From Alentia gelatinosa (lineage: Eukaryota; Annelida; Polychaeta; Phyllodocida; Polynoidae): DNA of 64,000 bases. The translations under genes were made by a program, and so were the position numbers. The notes under the pieces are model-generated. The model ran no database searches, was not told the DNA's origin, and saw only the letters and a program-made list of their open reading frames with translations. This document shows, piece by piece, positions 20,906 through 32,118 of the stretch; position 1 is the first letter of the stretch, and every line of letters begins with the position of its first letter. The DNA lies in contig OX465584.1 of NCBI GenBank assembly GCA_950022655.1, forward strand, positions 66,184,437 to 66,248,436, read 5' to 3'.

Positions 20906-21194
20906 CGCAGAGGCAGCAGGTATCAGGGACAAGGTCCAGCAGGATCGGTCTTACAGGTGAAAGGATGGAGGTTGTCTCAGGTGCGGTTGAAGATCGATAT
21001 CCTTACATTCTGCGCAGTAATGGCGGGTCCTGGATTAAAAAACAAGACGGTAATTTATTGCTCTGGTAAGATGAGAGAGTTTAGATAGAGTGGAGGGATA
21101 GATCGGGGGACGTTGAACTTGTAGGAGGAGATAAGGTTGAGGGGTCTCAGTCATCGTCGCTGCACCTCGAGTGGAACCAGGTCAAAAGTGAAAT

Positions 21195-21285
21195 AAGAAA
21201 CTTTATCTCACCCCGGTATATTTTTCCATAAACATTATAAATAGCCAGCTTTACAATGATAACAACAGTAAAATTGTAGTATGAT
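21195..21285. mobile_element. MITE family B/C terminal fragment
   Basis: TTTATCTCACCCCGGTATAT and TTTTTCCATAAACATTATAA resemble the ends of the adjoining family B copy. Confidence 0.5.
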
Positions 21286-21592
21286 ATCTTGATTTATCTC
21301 ACCCCAGATATTTTTTCCCCATAGACTTAACATTGGGAACTCTTATCTAACGCCCATGAGATATTTAGGAAAAATATCCAATGGGGGATTAAGTCACAAA
21401 TGTTAGCCCATTAGTCAATGTAAAGGGTGAGATAAATTCAGAAACCCATTCAAGTTTAGGGTCAGAGCTCAATCCCATCTCGTTTGAATCGCTACATAAT
21501 TCATGCGGCTTCGCCTTGTGAATTACTACGTGATTCAAACTCGATGGGATACGAGCTCAGACCCTAAACTTTCATGGGTTTCCTCTATAATA
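21286..21592 (-). mobile_element. MITE family B, full copy
   Basis: Starts ATTTATCTCACCCCAGATAT and ends CATGGGTTTCCTCTATAA. The arms GTTTAGGGTCAGAGCTC / GAGCTCAGACCCTAAAC flank a short centre, in the reverse order of 1931-2246. Confidence 0.85.
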
Positions 21593-21596
21593 TCTA

Positions 21597-21685
21597 ATTC
21601 ACTCAGCTTCGCTTCTTGAATTACTCTGCAGTCAAACGAGGTGGAGTACAGACAAAACTATTTTCATCTCGTGGATTTCTTTCTA
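21597..21685. mobile_element. MITE family B subtype fragment
   Basis: AGCTTCGCTTCTTGAATTAC, TCAAACGAGGTGGAGTACAG and AACTATTTTCATC match the arm of 9839-10127. Confidence 0.55.
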
Positions 21686-23245
21686 ATTACTAAAACTAGA
21701 AGCAAATAGGATGTTCATCATAGATGAATGAGCGTGCAATTATAAATGAATAACAATTAAATGGTTCGGGTTGGATTCAGTGTGTGGATAGTTTTCTGTA
21801 ACCCACTTGCACCCAGTCAACTTGTCATTTCTCTAACTGCCTGAGTCTAGGGTCCAAACATATCAAGCACCAGTGGGTCTTGAGTGTTTTAGTCTTGAGT
21901 GATTGGTCATGGTCAGCTGGGCACACCTCTAAGACACTGAGACACTGGCTCCCTGCTCTGTTCTTACTATCACATTGAACAGCATGCAGATAGTAAAGGG
22001 ATAGTTTTCTGGAAGCACACTGAAAGTTCAATGTGACCACTCTAACCTCTAGATGATGTATTTAGCGCATGCAAGCACGCTTTAATAGATATACCATATC
22101 TCCTGCCAACTTGGTATGAAAAGAGTGCCAAAATGATTTTAACCTTGTCGCATGCCAGTCGCATGTCCATGCCAATTCACATGAGACATGCAACTGCCAA
22201 GGGCCAACTTGCGAACGCTTTATTTACTGAAGCGAATTTTTCATGCAATCGGGCGAACTGCAGCCAAACATGTGTGACTACTAAATTTGCCTTAGTGGAT
22301 TTGGCGCTTAAAGGCATATCCTACAATTCACAGTGGCGCCACCTGGTGATTTTTGAATAATGTCAATTATAAGTCAAAACTGGTTTCTTAGGATTCATTC
22401 TAATGCTTCATGAGAAAATTCAACATTTTGTCCAGTTTATTCAATAGGTAAAATAGGCCAATTTGCATTTGCTTGATTTATATAAGAAATGTACTGAAAA
22501 ATATGGCTTTCCTCAATTATTTCAAAAACAAGGATGGAGACCTTTAAAACATAAATAAGTAGTACCATATATGTACTATATTCTGTGAAAATTTGAGGAA
22601 AATGACATGAGTTTTACTATGTGAAAACATTCTTTTTAGAATTTCTATATATTCTTAAATAAAATCCTTATCATATTGATCTATAAATCCAAAACAAGCA
22701 CGGTGACCCCCAATTTTTCAGTTAGATATGTATTCCACAACAAATGGAGATCATCATATTGAATTTTCAGGAAATTGACATGGGTTTTAATTTTGAAGCC
22801 AAATAGTCCGATATGCTTTTAAGCTTTATTAGAGCGTGCTTGCACGTGCTAAAAACATCATCTAGAGCTTAGAGTCAGGGTTAGATTGGTCACATTGAAC
22901 TTTCAGTGTGCTTCCAGAAAACTATCCCTTTACTCTCTGCATGCTGTTCACTGTGATAGTGAGAACAGAGCAGGGAGCCAGTGTCTCAGGGTCTTAGAGG
23001 TGTGCCCAGCCGACCATGACCAATCACTCAAGACTGAAATACATCATTGACCAACTGGTGCTTGATATATTTTGATCCTAGACTCAGGCAGTTAGAGAAA
23101 TGACAAGTTGACTGGGTGCAGGTTGGTTACAGAAAACTATCCATAAGCTAAATCTAACTCAAGCCTATTAATTGTTATTCATTTATAATTGCACGCTCAT
23201 TCATCTGTGATGAACATACTTTTTGCTCCTAGTTTCTTTCATAAC
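21675..23245. mobile_element. 1.57-kb foldback element with about 400-bp arms (family Q)
   Basis: The left arm (21675-22090) and right arm (22835-23245) are inverted copies. Examples are GAATGAGCGTGCAATTATAA against TTATAATTGCACGCTCATTC, CAACTTGTCATTTCTCTAAC against GTTAGAGAAATGACAAGTTG, and CACTGAAAGTTCAATGTGAC against GTCACATTGAACTTTCAGTG... The loop holds a complete family M MITE (22308-22822). A short direct duplication of the outer tip follows the right arm to about 23296. Confidence 0.93.
22308..22822 (+). mobile_element. MITE family M nested in the family Q loop
   Basis: TTAAAGGCATATCCTACAAT at the left and TCCGATATGCTTTTAA at the right give inverted AGGCATATC termini with TTAA outside. 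Internal landmarks are CAGTGGCGCCACCTGGTGAT and AAAAACAAGGATGGAGACC. Confidence 0.88.
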
Positions 23246-23426
23246 TGCACGCCCGTTCATCAGGATGAGCACACTTTCTGTTCCTAGTTATATGATTTAT
23301 GTATGTGGCACCCGGACCTAGTTGATAAGAAGACAATCGAGAAGTCCACTTCATATTATCAAGATTGATGTGTGTGGCGTATAACTATTTACCAGTGAAA
23401 GGCAATGTCTGAAAGTTTGCGGTTAC

Positions 23427-23936
23427 TTAAAGGCATATCGGACAATTTGGCTTGAAAATTGAAACCCACGTCAGTTTTCCGAAAATTTAATAGGATGATC
23501 CCGAAGTGTTGTGAAGCTCGGGGGTCACCGTGCTAATTTTTGATTTATAGATCAATATTATGATAATTCTATATTAGAATATATAGAAATTGTAAAAAGT
23601 ATTTTTTCACATAGTAAAACCCATGTCATTTTTCTCAAACTTTCACAGAAAATAGGATATGTATAGTACTATTCAGTTAGTTTTTAAAAACCATAGGTCA
23701 CCGTCCTTGTTTTTGAAAGAATTGAAGAAAACCATACCTTTCAGTACAATTCCTATATAGATCAAGCAAATGCAAATTGGCCTATTTTACCTATTGAGAT
23801 TTGATAAAATGGACAAAATGTTAAATTTGCTCATGTAGAATTAGAATGAATCCCAAGAAACCGGTTTTGACTAATAATTGACATTATTTAAAAATCACCA
23901 GGTGGCACCACTGTGAATTGTAGGTTATGCCTTTAA
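23427..23936 (-). mobile_element. MITE family M, inverted copy
   Basis: Starts TTAAAGGCATATCGGACAAT and ends GGTTATGCCTTTAA. The conserved GGTCACCGTCCTTGTTTTTG reads in reverse relative to 22308-22822. Confidence 0.87.
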
Positions 23937-24363
23937 AGGCATATCAGAAATTTCACACAGTCCCCACCTAGTGATTTTGAAATATTGTTCATTATCAAGC
24001 AAAACTGTTTTTTTTCCGAGTCATTCTAATTCTAAATGAGTAAACTCAATGTTTTCTCCACTTCTTCCAATTCGAATAGGAATTATAGATTAATTTACAT
24101 TTGTTTTATTTACATAGGAGATGTACTAAAGAATATGGTTTTCTTCAATTCTCTCAAAAACAAGGACGGTGACCTATGAATTTTAAAACTGAAGAAATAG
24201 TTTTCTACATCTACAATATTCTGTGAAAGTTTGAGAAAAATAACATGGGTTTTACTGTGTAAAAATCAACTTTTAAGATCTTCTATATATTCTATTATAA
24301 AATTGTCATAATGTTGAGCTCTAAATCTAAAACTAGCACGGAGACCCTAAAGTCTTGCCTTAT
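23933..24363 (+). mobile_element. MITE family M, truncated copy
   Basis: TTAAAGGCATATCAGAAATT shares its TTTAAAGGC junction with the previous copy. It contains AAAAACAAGGACGGTGACCT and is cut off by the family J element at 24364. Confidence 0.82.
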
Positions 24364-24662
24364 CTGTCACGTTCTAAACTTTATCCTACCCCTAATATAA
24401 AATCCCGTAGGCTTAACATTGAGTTTCCTACGCTGACTGGCATACAGAGTTTTTTATGTCACCAGTGGCATACAGAATCGTTATCACGTAATATTCCAAA
24501 ATCGAGGAGAAGGGGTAGGATAAAATCTAAACCTGATTCGTTTTAATCTTGGCCACCGTATGCCACTCGTGGGGTTTTGGCTCCGGGCTTCGCCTCATGA
24601 AGTCACTATGCCAAACTCCAGTCGTGGCATACGGTGGCCAAGATTAAAACTCATCCAGTTTT
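24364..24662 (-). mobile_element. MITE family J
   Basis: Starts TTTATCCTACCCCTAATATA. Includes AGAAGGGGTAGGATAAAATC and a palindrome TAATCTTGGCCACCGTATGC / GCATACGGTGGCCAAGATTA. Confidence 0.83.
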
Positions 24663-25366
24663 ACGATAAAACCTCTCAACTCATACAAACATATACTTTA
24701 CCATTCTGTTAATGAAAACTTAGATGGATGGGTGTGTCCTTGAACTATGACCCTATCCAAAAGTTGTTTACGAATAAAAGTTACAAACTTAAATGATTGC
24801 ATATCTGGACTTTTGAATAGAGCCCCGCAATCTTAGTAAGTTACACAGCTTGGTAATTCTGAGATATTGTTATCTATCAACAGCCATTAGTCAACAACTG
24901 ATAACAGGATCTCCACGAGAAACAAATCAATACATGGATTAAACTGATACTGTCCCATGCTGAGGAAAGCTAAAGACAATGAGGTATTGTTTAGTGTCTC
25001 CTTTTGTCGTGTATGAGGTCACTATATAGCGACTAATATCAACAAATATTTAAATGAGATAATATCGTATAGGTGTCATACCATGTGTCCCACTTAAAAA
25101 AGATGCAGGTGTTTTCAGAAGATAACATATGAACACCTTTACATTGGCCTAAATACCGGATAAGATGACATGAATCTTATGAATATTGCTCTCTTATCTA
25201 ATCCTGAGTATGGTTTATATAATTGTAAATTAAATGTATCGACAGACCCAGGTGGTATAGATTTGTATATCACCTACTTTCTGACTCAGAACTAGTGCTA
25301 GGTTTACCCTCTGTTTACAGTAACCATGGCAGCATTGGCAGCCTGAAATGTAGAGCTCTGTTCCTG
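24663..25366. other. no gene seen
   Basis: Unique-looking AT-rich sequence between two elements. No exon-like frame or repeat recognised. Confidence 0.4.
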
Positions 25367-26026
25367 GGACCCGTTTCAATAGTCTGTAGGACGTCCGTTA
25401 TTGGGTCTAGTGACACAATAGCGGCACTTCGCGTTTCAGTACTTAAGGGACAAACGTTTCTGGGACATAGGGTAAGAGACAGGCACAAATAGTGGCTTGT
25501 ACCATTTCAGAAGTGGCTGTCCGGTGACTAAAAGGGTCACTATAGTGTATATAATAGCGAGAGGTTATACCCTCTCGCTTCTATCGTCACAAACGTGTTA
25601 CTTCACTTCCTGTAAGAATTAAACTGTGAAACTTTGACCCCAGTTAGGAACACATACAACTTATAAACATGCCAAATTTGAAGGAGATCAGCTCATGCAA
25701 TCCAGAGATATTCACATTTGAATTTTGTCATAACAAATGTTGCTCTGGTGGCCAGTGTAGAATTATTCAAGCGCTGTCACTAATTTATGCTGTGACCTTC
25801 ACATTGATGGCACTTGTTCCCGGTAGGACATGAGTATGTGAGATGGGGTACCGCACATGTTTTGTCCCAAACTAGGGACACATCCACAACAGTGACAAGA
25901 CACACCTCCCCTACAGTGACATGCCTTATGAAATGTGACTTAAATTTTGTAACTATTGCTGTCACTAGTCATGTCACTAGTCATGTCACTAAGTGGCTTA
26001 GTGACGCATTCTATTGAAACGGGCCC
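25367..26026. mobile_element. family H2 element, 660 bp, CTG target duplication
   Basis: Inverted termini GGACCCGTTTCAATAGTC and CTATTGAAACGGGCCC, each flanked by CTG. Contains the hairpin TAGCGAGAGG/CCTCTCGCT and GGTGGCCAGTGTAGAATTAT. Same family, opposite orientation, at 36188-36825. No transposase frame. Confidence 0.88.
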
Positions 26027-26029
26027 CTG

Positions 26030-26700
26030 TTCAACTATTTTGAATTTACACGATGACCTCCATTGTCCATCCCATCCCCTGAGGTGTCTCGCGTCCCTCC
26101 CGTTTTGTCCATAGTGCCCCTGTGCCAACTGTGTTTGGTCACGTTCAATCACATTATCCTTATGTTTACATTAGACGACTAAATATGTGGCAACTGTAGA
26201 TTGTCAAGACAATATTGTCAGGTGGTGGTAATGTCTAGTGCAAAAGTCGTAGAGCTCAGAATACCGCTGAGAGTTTACACTGACGACAGAGAGTCACTGC
26301 AATCTAGACGAACCGGCTTGAAATAGTCGCCGGCATCAGAGCATGTTTAATAGTTGTGAGGTGGTGCTTTATAGCGTAATCAGACGTAGTCAGATGCCAC
26401 GCTGTTGGCATTTATATTGGAAGAAATCTTGACTTTTACGGTTGAATGTTGTCAGGTTCAGGAATCACCACCTATAATCATCTAGTGTAAACATGGTGTA
26501 GGTGGTGTTGATTGCATGTCATGACGGCCCGGAACGATTCTCATTAGCACCGTGGCAGCCATGGCTGATTGTTAGTTGGTTTGAAATTCTGCCACAGTGG
26601 CCCAAGGATCAGGGTCTGTTACGTTTATCCATCCCGTCCCCCTGAGTTGTCTCACGTCTCTCACGTTTCATCCACAGTGTCCCGAAATATGGCAACCGTG
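26030..26700. repeat. direct duplication flanking a family A element
   Basis: TGTCCATCCCATCCCCTGAG...CGTTTTGTCCATAGTG near 26068 resembles TATCCATCCCGTCCCCCTGAG...CGTTTCATCCACAGTG near 26634, about 565 bp on. The family A MITE lies between. Confidence 0.6.
26163..26494. mobile_element. MITE family A, unexpanded copy
   Basis: TGTTTACATTAGACGACTAA at the left and TCATCTAGTGTAAACAT at the right are inverted. GCATCAGAGCATGT and TGTGAGGTGGTGC match the 1390-1758 part of the expanded copy, but the 77-bp unit is present once. Confidence 0.82.
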
Positions 26701-26899
26701 ACTGGCTTGGCAGGTCAAAACCTTGCCTTACTATGGCATACGCCAAAAAATTGTATCTGTATTGTGATCCAAGCCGAGAAGCAATTGAAGACAAATTGTC
26801 TTGTGAAAATATGTATATCGAAAATATGTATGATACTCTTTCTTATACTCATTTCATATCATCTCATCACTATCAATATATATGATTTAACGCTATAAT

Positions 26900-27048
26900 A
26901 ATACGAACCATGTACTCATGCTCTGCAGTATTATATCAGTATCTGAGGAAAGTTTATTGTATCAATGAGGGACCAGGCGGCAGAACGGCTGAGGCCGAGC
27001 CTGGAGAATGTCATAAATGCTACCCTAATAAAACTTTAAAAAAAAAAT
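26900..27048 (+). mobile_element. possible A-tailed retroposon 3' end
   Basis: Ends CTACCCTAATAAAACTTTAA and an A-rich run, like a LINE 3' UTR. No protein frame supports it. Confidence 0.35.
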
Positions 27049-27584
27049 AAAAAATACGCCCTCCAGAGGTTACTAAACTCCCTATTATCGCCCAGGGTAA
27101 ATACAAGTTCCGCTGGCGGCTGGCTGGGCACACCACGACCACATGAACTATCGTTTTCACATTTATATTTGGAGAAACTGAATGTTTTTTCGGATCTGTA
27201 TTGAGAAATAGCTGAAATTCCCATTTCTGATATTGGATTTCCGATCTGAATATTTATAAAACCGTTAAACTGTGATAATTCTGGGTTATGGGTCAAGGGT
27301 ATATCATCATACAACGTCGGCAACCAGCGAGCACCGGAACTTGTAAACAGACTGGATTACGGGATACCTCAATAGGGCCTATTGTCACGAACTCAGTAGG
27401 AGATGATGGGCATACAAAAGAAGACTACAGCTATGTGATATATTATCAAGACTATGAGATCGAAATTTGTTTTTTTGATGGACAAAAAGGAAAATATATT
27501 CCGAGCTGGATGCAAGCTCAAAATGGCTAACCGCCGATTGTTTATCTAGATTAAATAAAGTGTTTAAAAAACCAAATTACTATT
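27049..27584. other. no recognised gene; open frame 27288-27530
   Basis: The plus strand has an 80-codon open frame at 27288-27530 and an AAATAAAG signal at about 27554. Its peptide (GPIVTNSVGDDGH...YVIYYQDYEIEICFFDG) has no feature I can name, so it is not called a gene. Confidence 0.25.
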
Positions 27585-27840
27585 GGACTATATCTACGTA
27601 TCTGGGCACTACACGACAAAGACAATACTCAATGGTTCTCAAGACGGCTGACCATAAACAATGAGAGGTTGATGCATAGTAATAGCCGAGCATTACCATC
27701 ATTTGTTGGATTTACTATGCATCTTCTCGAGTAAATTAACTCAGGAATTGTCATTCAAAAGATTTGAGTGTGCAATCCATCTTTGAACAATGAGATTTAC
27801 CCCCAATCCAATAAGCGAAAATTATTACATATCTAATTGA
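27585..27840. mobile_element. family S element, diverged copy
   Basis: ATGAGAGGTTGATGCATAGT and ACTATGCATCTTCTCGAGTA form the internal palindrome seen at 28745 and 46195. Confidence 0.65.
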
Positions 27841-28024
27841 ACGTGTTATGAATATATTTGTGGTATAAATATCCTAAATAAAACGGAGGGCGATATAAAA
27901 GTAAAGGAAAGACTACTTGTCTGCAGGGCTGTATCAGCATAGATCTGTTTGCCTTAATTATACTTCGATATAGATAAAAGAAAAATTATTAAAAATTTGA
28001 AATATTTCAAGGTGTATTTATAAT

Positions 28025-28299
28025 CACCCCTCTCATAAGATCTCACACTCTCTAAGTGCTATTCTGTACTCTCACTACGCTCTATGGGAGAAGAATTCTT
28101 AACGAACTAGCCTTAGAGCTTTGAGAATCAACTGACCTGCCTCCCGTGTTAAAGATGTACATCAATGAATCCCAAAGTTTCCTATAATTTAAATGATGCC
28201 AACTAGTGGGAATACTGTGCGCTATTGGATTATCAAGGCTCTAAGCCTAGTTCGTTAAGAATTCTTCTCCAATAGAGTGTAATGAGAACATTGTACCTA
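28025..28299. mobile_element. MITE family N, right end degraded
   Basis: CACCCCTCTCATAAGATCTC, ACACTCTCTAAGTGCTATTC, then arms with AACGAACTAGCCTTAGAGC / GCTCTAAGCCTAGTTCGTT. The right terminal unit stops near GAGAACATTGTAC. Confidence 0.83.
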
Positions 28300-28340
28300 T
28301 ATTGAACGCCTGACCATTATATAAAACGACGAAGTCGCTA

Positions 28341-28682
28341 GTATTTATATAGAACGTCCTGACCATGCTGTACAAGTCACAGAACGAGATGCCAATTTAC
28401 AGTTTGTACAGACCGAGACGTTTACGCCGAGTTCCGTACAAATGGTAAATTAGCATCGAGTTCTGTGACTTGTACAAGCATGGTTGGACGTTACATATTT
28501 ACTATATACCCGAAATTAAAAAAAAAAATCAGTTTAATTTTTCTTAACAACCAACATTTTAATAAATGTGTATGGCAAGGTGGTCCGTATTTAAGTGTAC
28601 GGACCGGTGGTCCGTACAGTATTTTTACGTCATATGCTAAAACGGTGCGTATTTACAGTATACGGCATGGGTATATAGTAAA
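28341..28682 (+). mobile_element. MITE family F, fullest copy
   Basis: GTATTTATATAGAACGTCC opens a palindrome (CATGCTGTACAAGTCACAGA / TCTGTGACTTGTACAAGCATG). It is followed by a segment bounded by TTTACTATATACCC and GGGTATATAGTAAA. The two parts may be separate elements that move together. Confidence 0.83.
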
Positions 28683-28744
28683 GAATACCACTATCATATG
28701 ACAGGGGTGCGCCAGGTCAAAACCTAGCATTACTATTTTACTAT

Positions 28745-29105
28745 GAATGTGTATCTGGGCAATACACTACATAGACACTAACCTGGGTCTACTGGCAGGT
28801 GACAACAAGCCATGAGAGGTTGATGCATAGTTATACAAGAATTGCCACCATTTGTTGTATCTACTATGCAACTTCTCGAGTAAATTAAACTAAGGAATTG
28901 CCATATTGAAGGTTTAGCTTATTACTTGGTCTATAGCACAAAAATCTTATATTTCCATCTACAATGGCTTTGAGGCTTCATTCATTGGATTTGAAATCCA
29001 TGCATATACCATGGTTCTGGTACATAATAGTTTTTAAAAAATGGGTAGTGATTTGCCAAGTTCTTAATAGGGATTTTAATTTTATCTATGATGGATAATA
29101 AATGG
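28745..29105. mobile_element. family S element
   Basis: GCCATGAGAGGTTGATGCAT palindrome, then GGTCTATAGCACAAAAATC, CATATACCATGGTTCTGG and TATGATGGATAATAAATGG, in the same order as 46195-46600. Confidence 0.7.
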
Positions 29106-29206
29106 TCATATACTACTAAGTTGAAAGTGAATAAGAATTAAAAATGAACAATCAAATATCCATATGTGATTATATGTGTGTTATCCATTGGAGATTCATA
29201 TTTATT

Positions 29207-29460
29207 CCTACCCCTCATATAAATCTCCATACACTTAACATGGCGTGACTGTATGCCACGGTTATTATCCTACCCCTCATATAAATCTCCATACACTTAA
29301 CATGGTGTGACCGTATGTCACGGTTATTATCCTACCCCTCAAATAAATCTCCATACACTTAACATGGTGTGACTGTATGCCACGGTTATGGCATAAAATA
29401 TTTATATGCCACGGGTCACATATGACGTTAAAATGTGATGGGGTAGGATAAAATCTAAAC
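29207..29460. mobile_element. MITE family J subtype with its end triplicated (62-bp units)
   Basis: Three tandem copies, starting near 29211, 29273 and 29335, of CCTACCCCTCATATAAATCT, CCATACACTTAACATGG and CTGTATGCCACGGTTAT. The inverse terminus GGGGTAGGATAAAATCTAA lies at about 29438. Confidence 0.85.
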
Positions 29461-29974
29461 GTCACTCGATTTCAAATTATCCTTTACATGGCGTTCGTTG
29501 TCTTCTGCTACAGATATCACTCAGCTCCGCTTCATGATTTCATTCCGCGAAGTTTACTCATGCCGTACAAACAATCATATGAAATTTGGTGACGTTTCTC
29601 GATATTATTAGCTTAACTTGTATTGAGGAATAACCTACCTATGTAGTAATAAATGAAAACAAAAAAAGAAATTAAACAAAAACAAAAAAGGAATTATAAG
29701 TATCATCACAAAAAGGAACCATCACAAAATTATACTAAACAAAGGACAGTATTTAGGTTTGATTCTGGTCGTAACGCAAATGGTGTTATGTTATGATCGT
29801 TACAATGCTTCCATAATCAGATTGGTTTTATAACATGATCTCATTTGGCGTGTAATCAATAGCATGCAATGTTTATAGATAACAAGCAAAATAGCAGGTT
29901 ACAAATCAAAGTTACAAGTAAGTGTAACTCAATGCTGAATTTAAACTGTTTAAAAAAAAATTTAGAAAATAAAA
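29461..29974. other. no gene seen; A-rich tract
   Basis: 29640-29720 is made of AAACAAAAA-type repeats. The rest is unique. Confidence 0.4.
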
Positions 29975-30155
29975 ATGCTTCAACAAAAAATGAAAACGAT
30001 ATATGTATTGGGGGCACTGCCGTACAATTACCCTTCTAGGGAATGTGTGTTGCTTTTGAAGGTTATGCTTCAACAAAAAATGAAAAATAAAACGTGCATT
30101 TTGGGCACCGCCGTACGATTACCGTTCAGGGGAAGATGTGTGTCTTTTGAAGGTT
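29975..30155. repeat. tandem duplication, about 90 bp x 2
   Basis: ATGCTTCAACAAAAAATGAA begins both units (29974 and 30065). GGGCAC(T/C)GCCGTAC and TTTTGAAGGTT follow in each. Confidence 0.85.
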
Positions 30156-30173
30156 TAGAGGAGGTAAACTTAC

Positions 30174-30300
30174 CTGTAGTTTGTAAAACAGTTTCTCTCA
30201 GTCCCCAGCCTCGCGACGCTCACTGTAAAACTGCGCCGTACACTGGGCCCCAGATCTCGATCTCTCACCTGAGAAAGTTACCTGAGTAAAGACGAGGAGA
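30174..30300 (-). promoter_or_regulatory. candidate 5' UTR exon with strong splice donor (possible SLC28 leader)
   Basis: On the minus strand this stretch ends in CTACAG|GTAAGTTT, a near-consensus donor. It is preceded by a relatively GC- and CpG-rich segment with a CACGTGACG box near 30310 and a pyrimidine-rich tract ending TTTACTCAG that could be an acceptor. No coding frame is evident. It lies 9.2 kb upstream of SLC28 coding exon 1 on the same strand, so it could be the leader exon or promoter of that gene. The link is inference; only the splice-like signals are seen. Confidence 0.3.
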
Positions 30301-30442
30301 TCACCCCACGTCACGTGGTCACAAGGTCACCAGAGGTCACCTCCCTGTCACCACGGATCCTGTAAGGAGCTGGTCTTATCTCAGTGTTGAAGGAGTCCCA
30401 GTTCTGCCGAGATAACGGGAATCTGGCACACGCTCCCAGTTA

Positions 30443-30751
30443 AAGCCCAATGCCCATCTACCGATTTCGGAACATTCATGTACCTTTGTCGGCGACAAAC
30501 GGACAGTAATTTGTCTCAGCCAAGGCATCCTAACAGAGTCGGCCGTAGTTGGTAGATGTAGGACAGCTAGGCAAGGGTGAGCCACCGATTAGTAGACTGA
30601 TTTGCTTAGGACTAATATCCACCACCCCATCTTCTCAATGTCCGCAGATCGAGCGAAGAGTTACGTAATTTGCCTGCGACAAGTTCACCGACTCCTATAA
30701 GATTTGCAAACTAATCGCTCAACCCTGAATCGGTAGATGGGCATTAGGCTT
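30443..30751. mobile_element. MITE family K, full copy
   Basis: AAGCCCAATGCCCATCTACC at the left and GGTAGATGGGCATTAGGCTT at the right. TA precedes the left end and the right end runs into TAAA. Confidence 0.88.
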
Positions 30752-30800
30752 AAAGGCCTGTTTCCATTGGCCGATGAAGATTGCTTAGACTGTTTGAGTT

Positions 30801-31084
30801 AGGCCCAGCGTCCACCTACTTTGATATGGCTCCGATATGGTCTACGATGCACCTCCCGATGAAAAATCTGAATTGCGTTGGAAGGTCACCTGATATCGGG
30901 GCAGTTGACCACGTTTCTGCGATTAGGCACCGATAAAGAACCCAGTACAATGCATGGTGGATTGGCATGTTTAGACATATGTCTACAATTTTGCACCTTC
31001 CTGATATGTCTCCGATATTTGCTTTTTGTATCTGAGCCATATCAGTAGGTCTAAATTTCTATCGTAGTGGGTGGACGCCGGGCC
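30801..31084. mobile_element. MITE family P (GGCCCAGCGTCCACCTAC termini)
   Basis: Left AGGCCCAGCGTCCACCTACT, right GTGGGTGGACGCCGGGCC. Internal GATATCGGGGCAGTTGACCA is shared with 54317-54593 and 63770-63810. Confidence 0.87.
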
Positions 31085-31244
31085 TTCCACAGAGGTCTGC
31101 TGGTGGTGCCACTGACTATGCGTCGGTATAGTAAAATCGCAAAGGGTAGTGGATTTCACTCAGTGACCAAGCTTTCACTCAGTGGTGGGTGGTGCTACAT
31201 TGCATAATCTGAGCAGAAAAAGTTGTGGGTCATTTCACGAGCTT

Positions 31245-31912
31245 GGGCCCCGTTGAATAAAAAGTTGTAGTCCGTGAGGCTGAACGATAAGACATAGTGA
31301 AGGATGGACGAGAAATAAACAATAATTTACTTTCAGTGTAGCATAAAACTGCTCGTCCACGTGAGCACTGTCGTCCGTGATAATATTGTTCAATTATCGT
31401 AGAATGATCGTATAATTGACCTATATCCACGGGGACCACCAAACATGTATAATTCTGTGGGCAAAGAGGTTAGGCGTTGGTCTCTCAACCTGAAGGTTGA
31501 GAGTTCTAACCCCATCCAATGCAACCTTTTTTTTCCCAGTAATTTTCAAACATTTCACAAAAGAATGATTCAATTGTTAATAAATGTTGAAATTTGGTAG
31601 ACATGTATCAAATATATATAGAAATCTCTGTTGAAAATATCGTTTAATTTGGAATGGATTTAGTGCACGAAAAACGAGTTTGACATCGGCTACAACACCG
31701 AAAACCTGGTCGTCCGCGAGGAGACTTGATTGATAAATAAACAATATTTTCAAAATGAACGATTTTTCATTCAACACCACTCACGATTGTTCATTTTATC
31801 CTTTCGTCCAATGCTCATCCATCTCCACGATAGTTTTTTATACTACAGTTTGTCACCGACGAGACTTGTAAGATACTTTTTTTATCGTTCATTTTTTTAT
31901 TCAACGGGGCCC
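31245..31912. mobile_element. family R foldback element, 668 bp
   Basis: GGGCCCCGTTGAATAAAAAG at the left is inverted as TTTTTTATTCAACGGGGCCC at the right, with further loose pairing inside. The centre includes a tRNA-like segment (31455-31535). Confidence 0.82.
31455..31535 (+). mobile_element. tRNA-derived SINE head
   Basis: GTGGGCAAAGAGGTTAGGCG resembles a pol III A box region, GAGAGTTCTAACCCC a B box, and a T8 run ends it. The central stem TCTCAACC/GGTTGAGA is intact but cloverleaf arms are poor. It shares GTGGGCA...TGCAACC ends with the SINE at 62790. A working tRNA is unlikely. Confidence 0.5.
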
Positions 31913-32118
31913 TTGGTTGTTTCCAGTGACCGATTTTGGGTCAGCAGTGGCAAAAGTCTGTCTGTGGTTCCTGACTGTAGATCAGTGACGGGAAATCGGC
32001 CAATGGAAACGGGCCTTATCTTCAGACCAGGCACAGACTTTACACTTTACGTGACCTGCGTGTGCAGGGATCAGAGATCTTGACGGACTTTGATCGGTTT
32101 TATAAGAAAGGTCAGTCA

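Noticed and set aside
20795..21088. 97-codon plus-strand frame opposite SLC28 exon 1
   Set aside because: Antisense shadow of the exon, whose minus-strand frame has clear family similarity and splice sites.
31455..31535. Functional tRNA gene
   Set aside because: No good D arm or acceptor stem; sits inside a foldback element.
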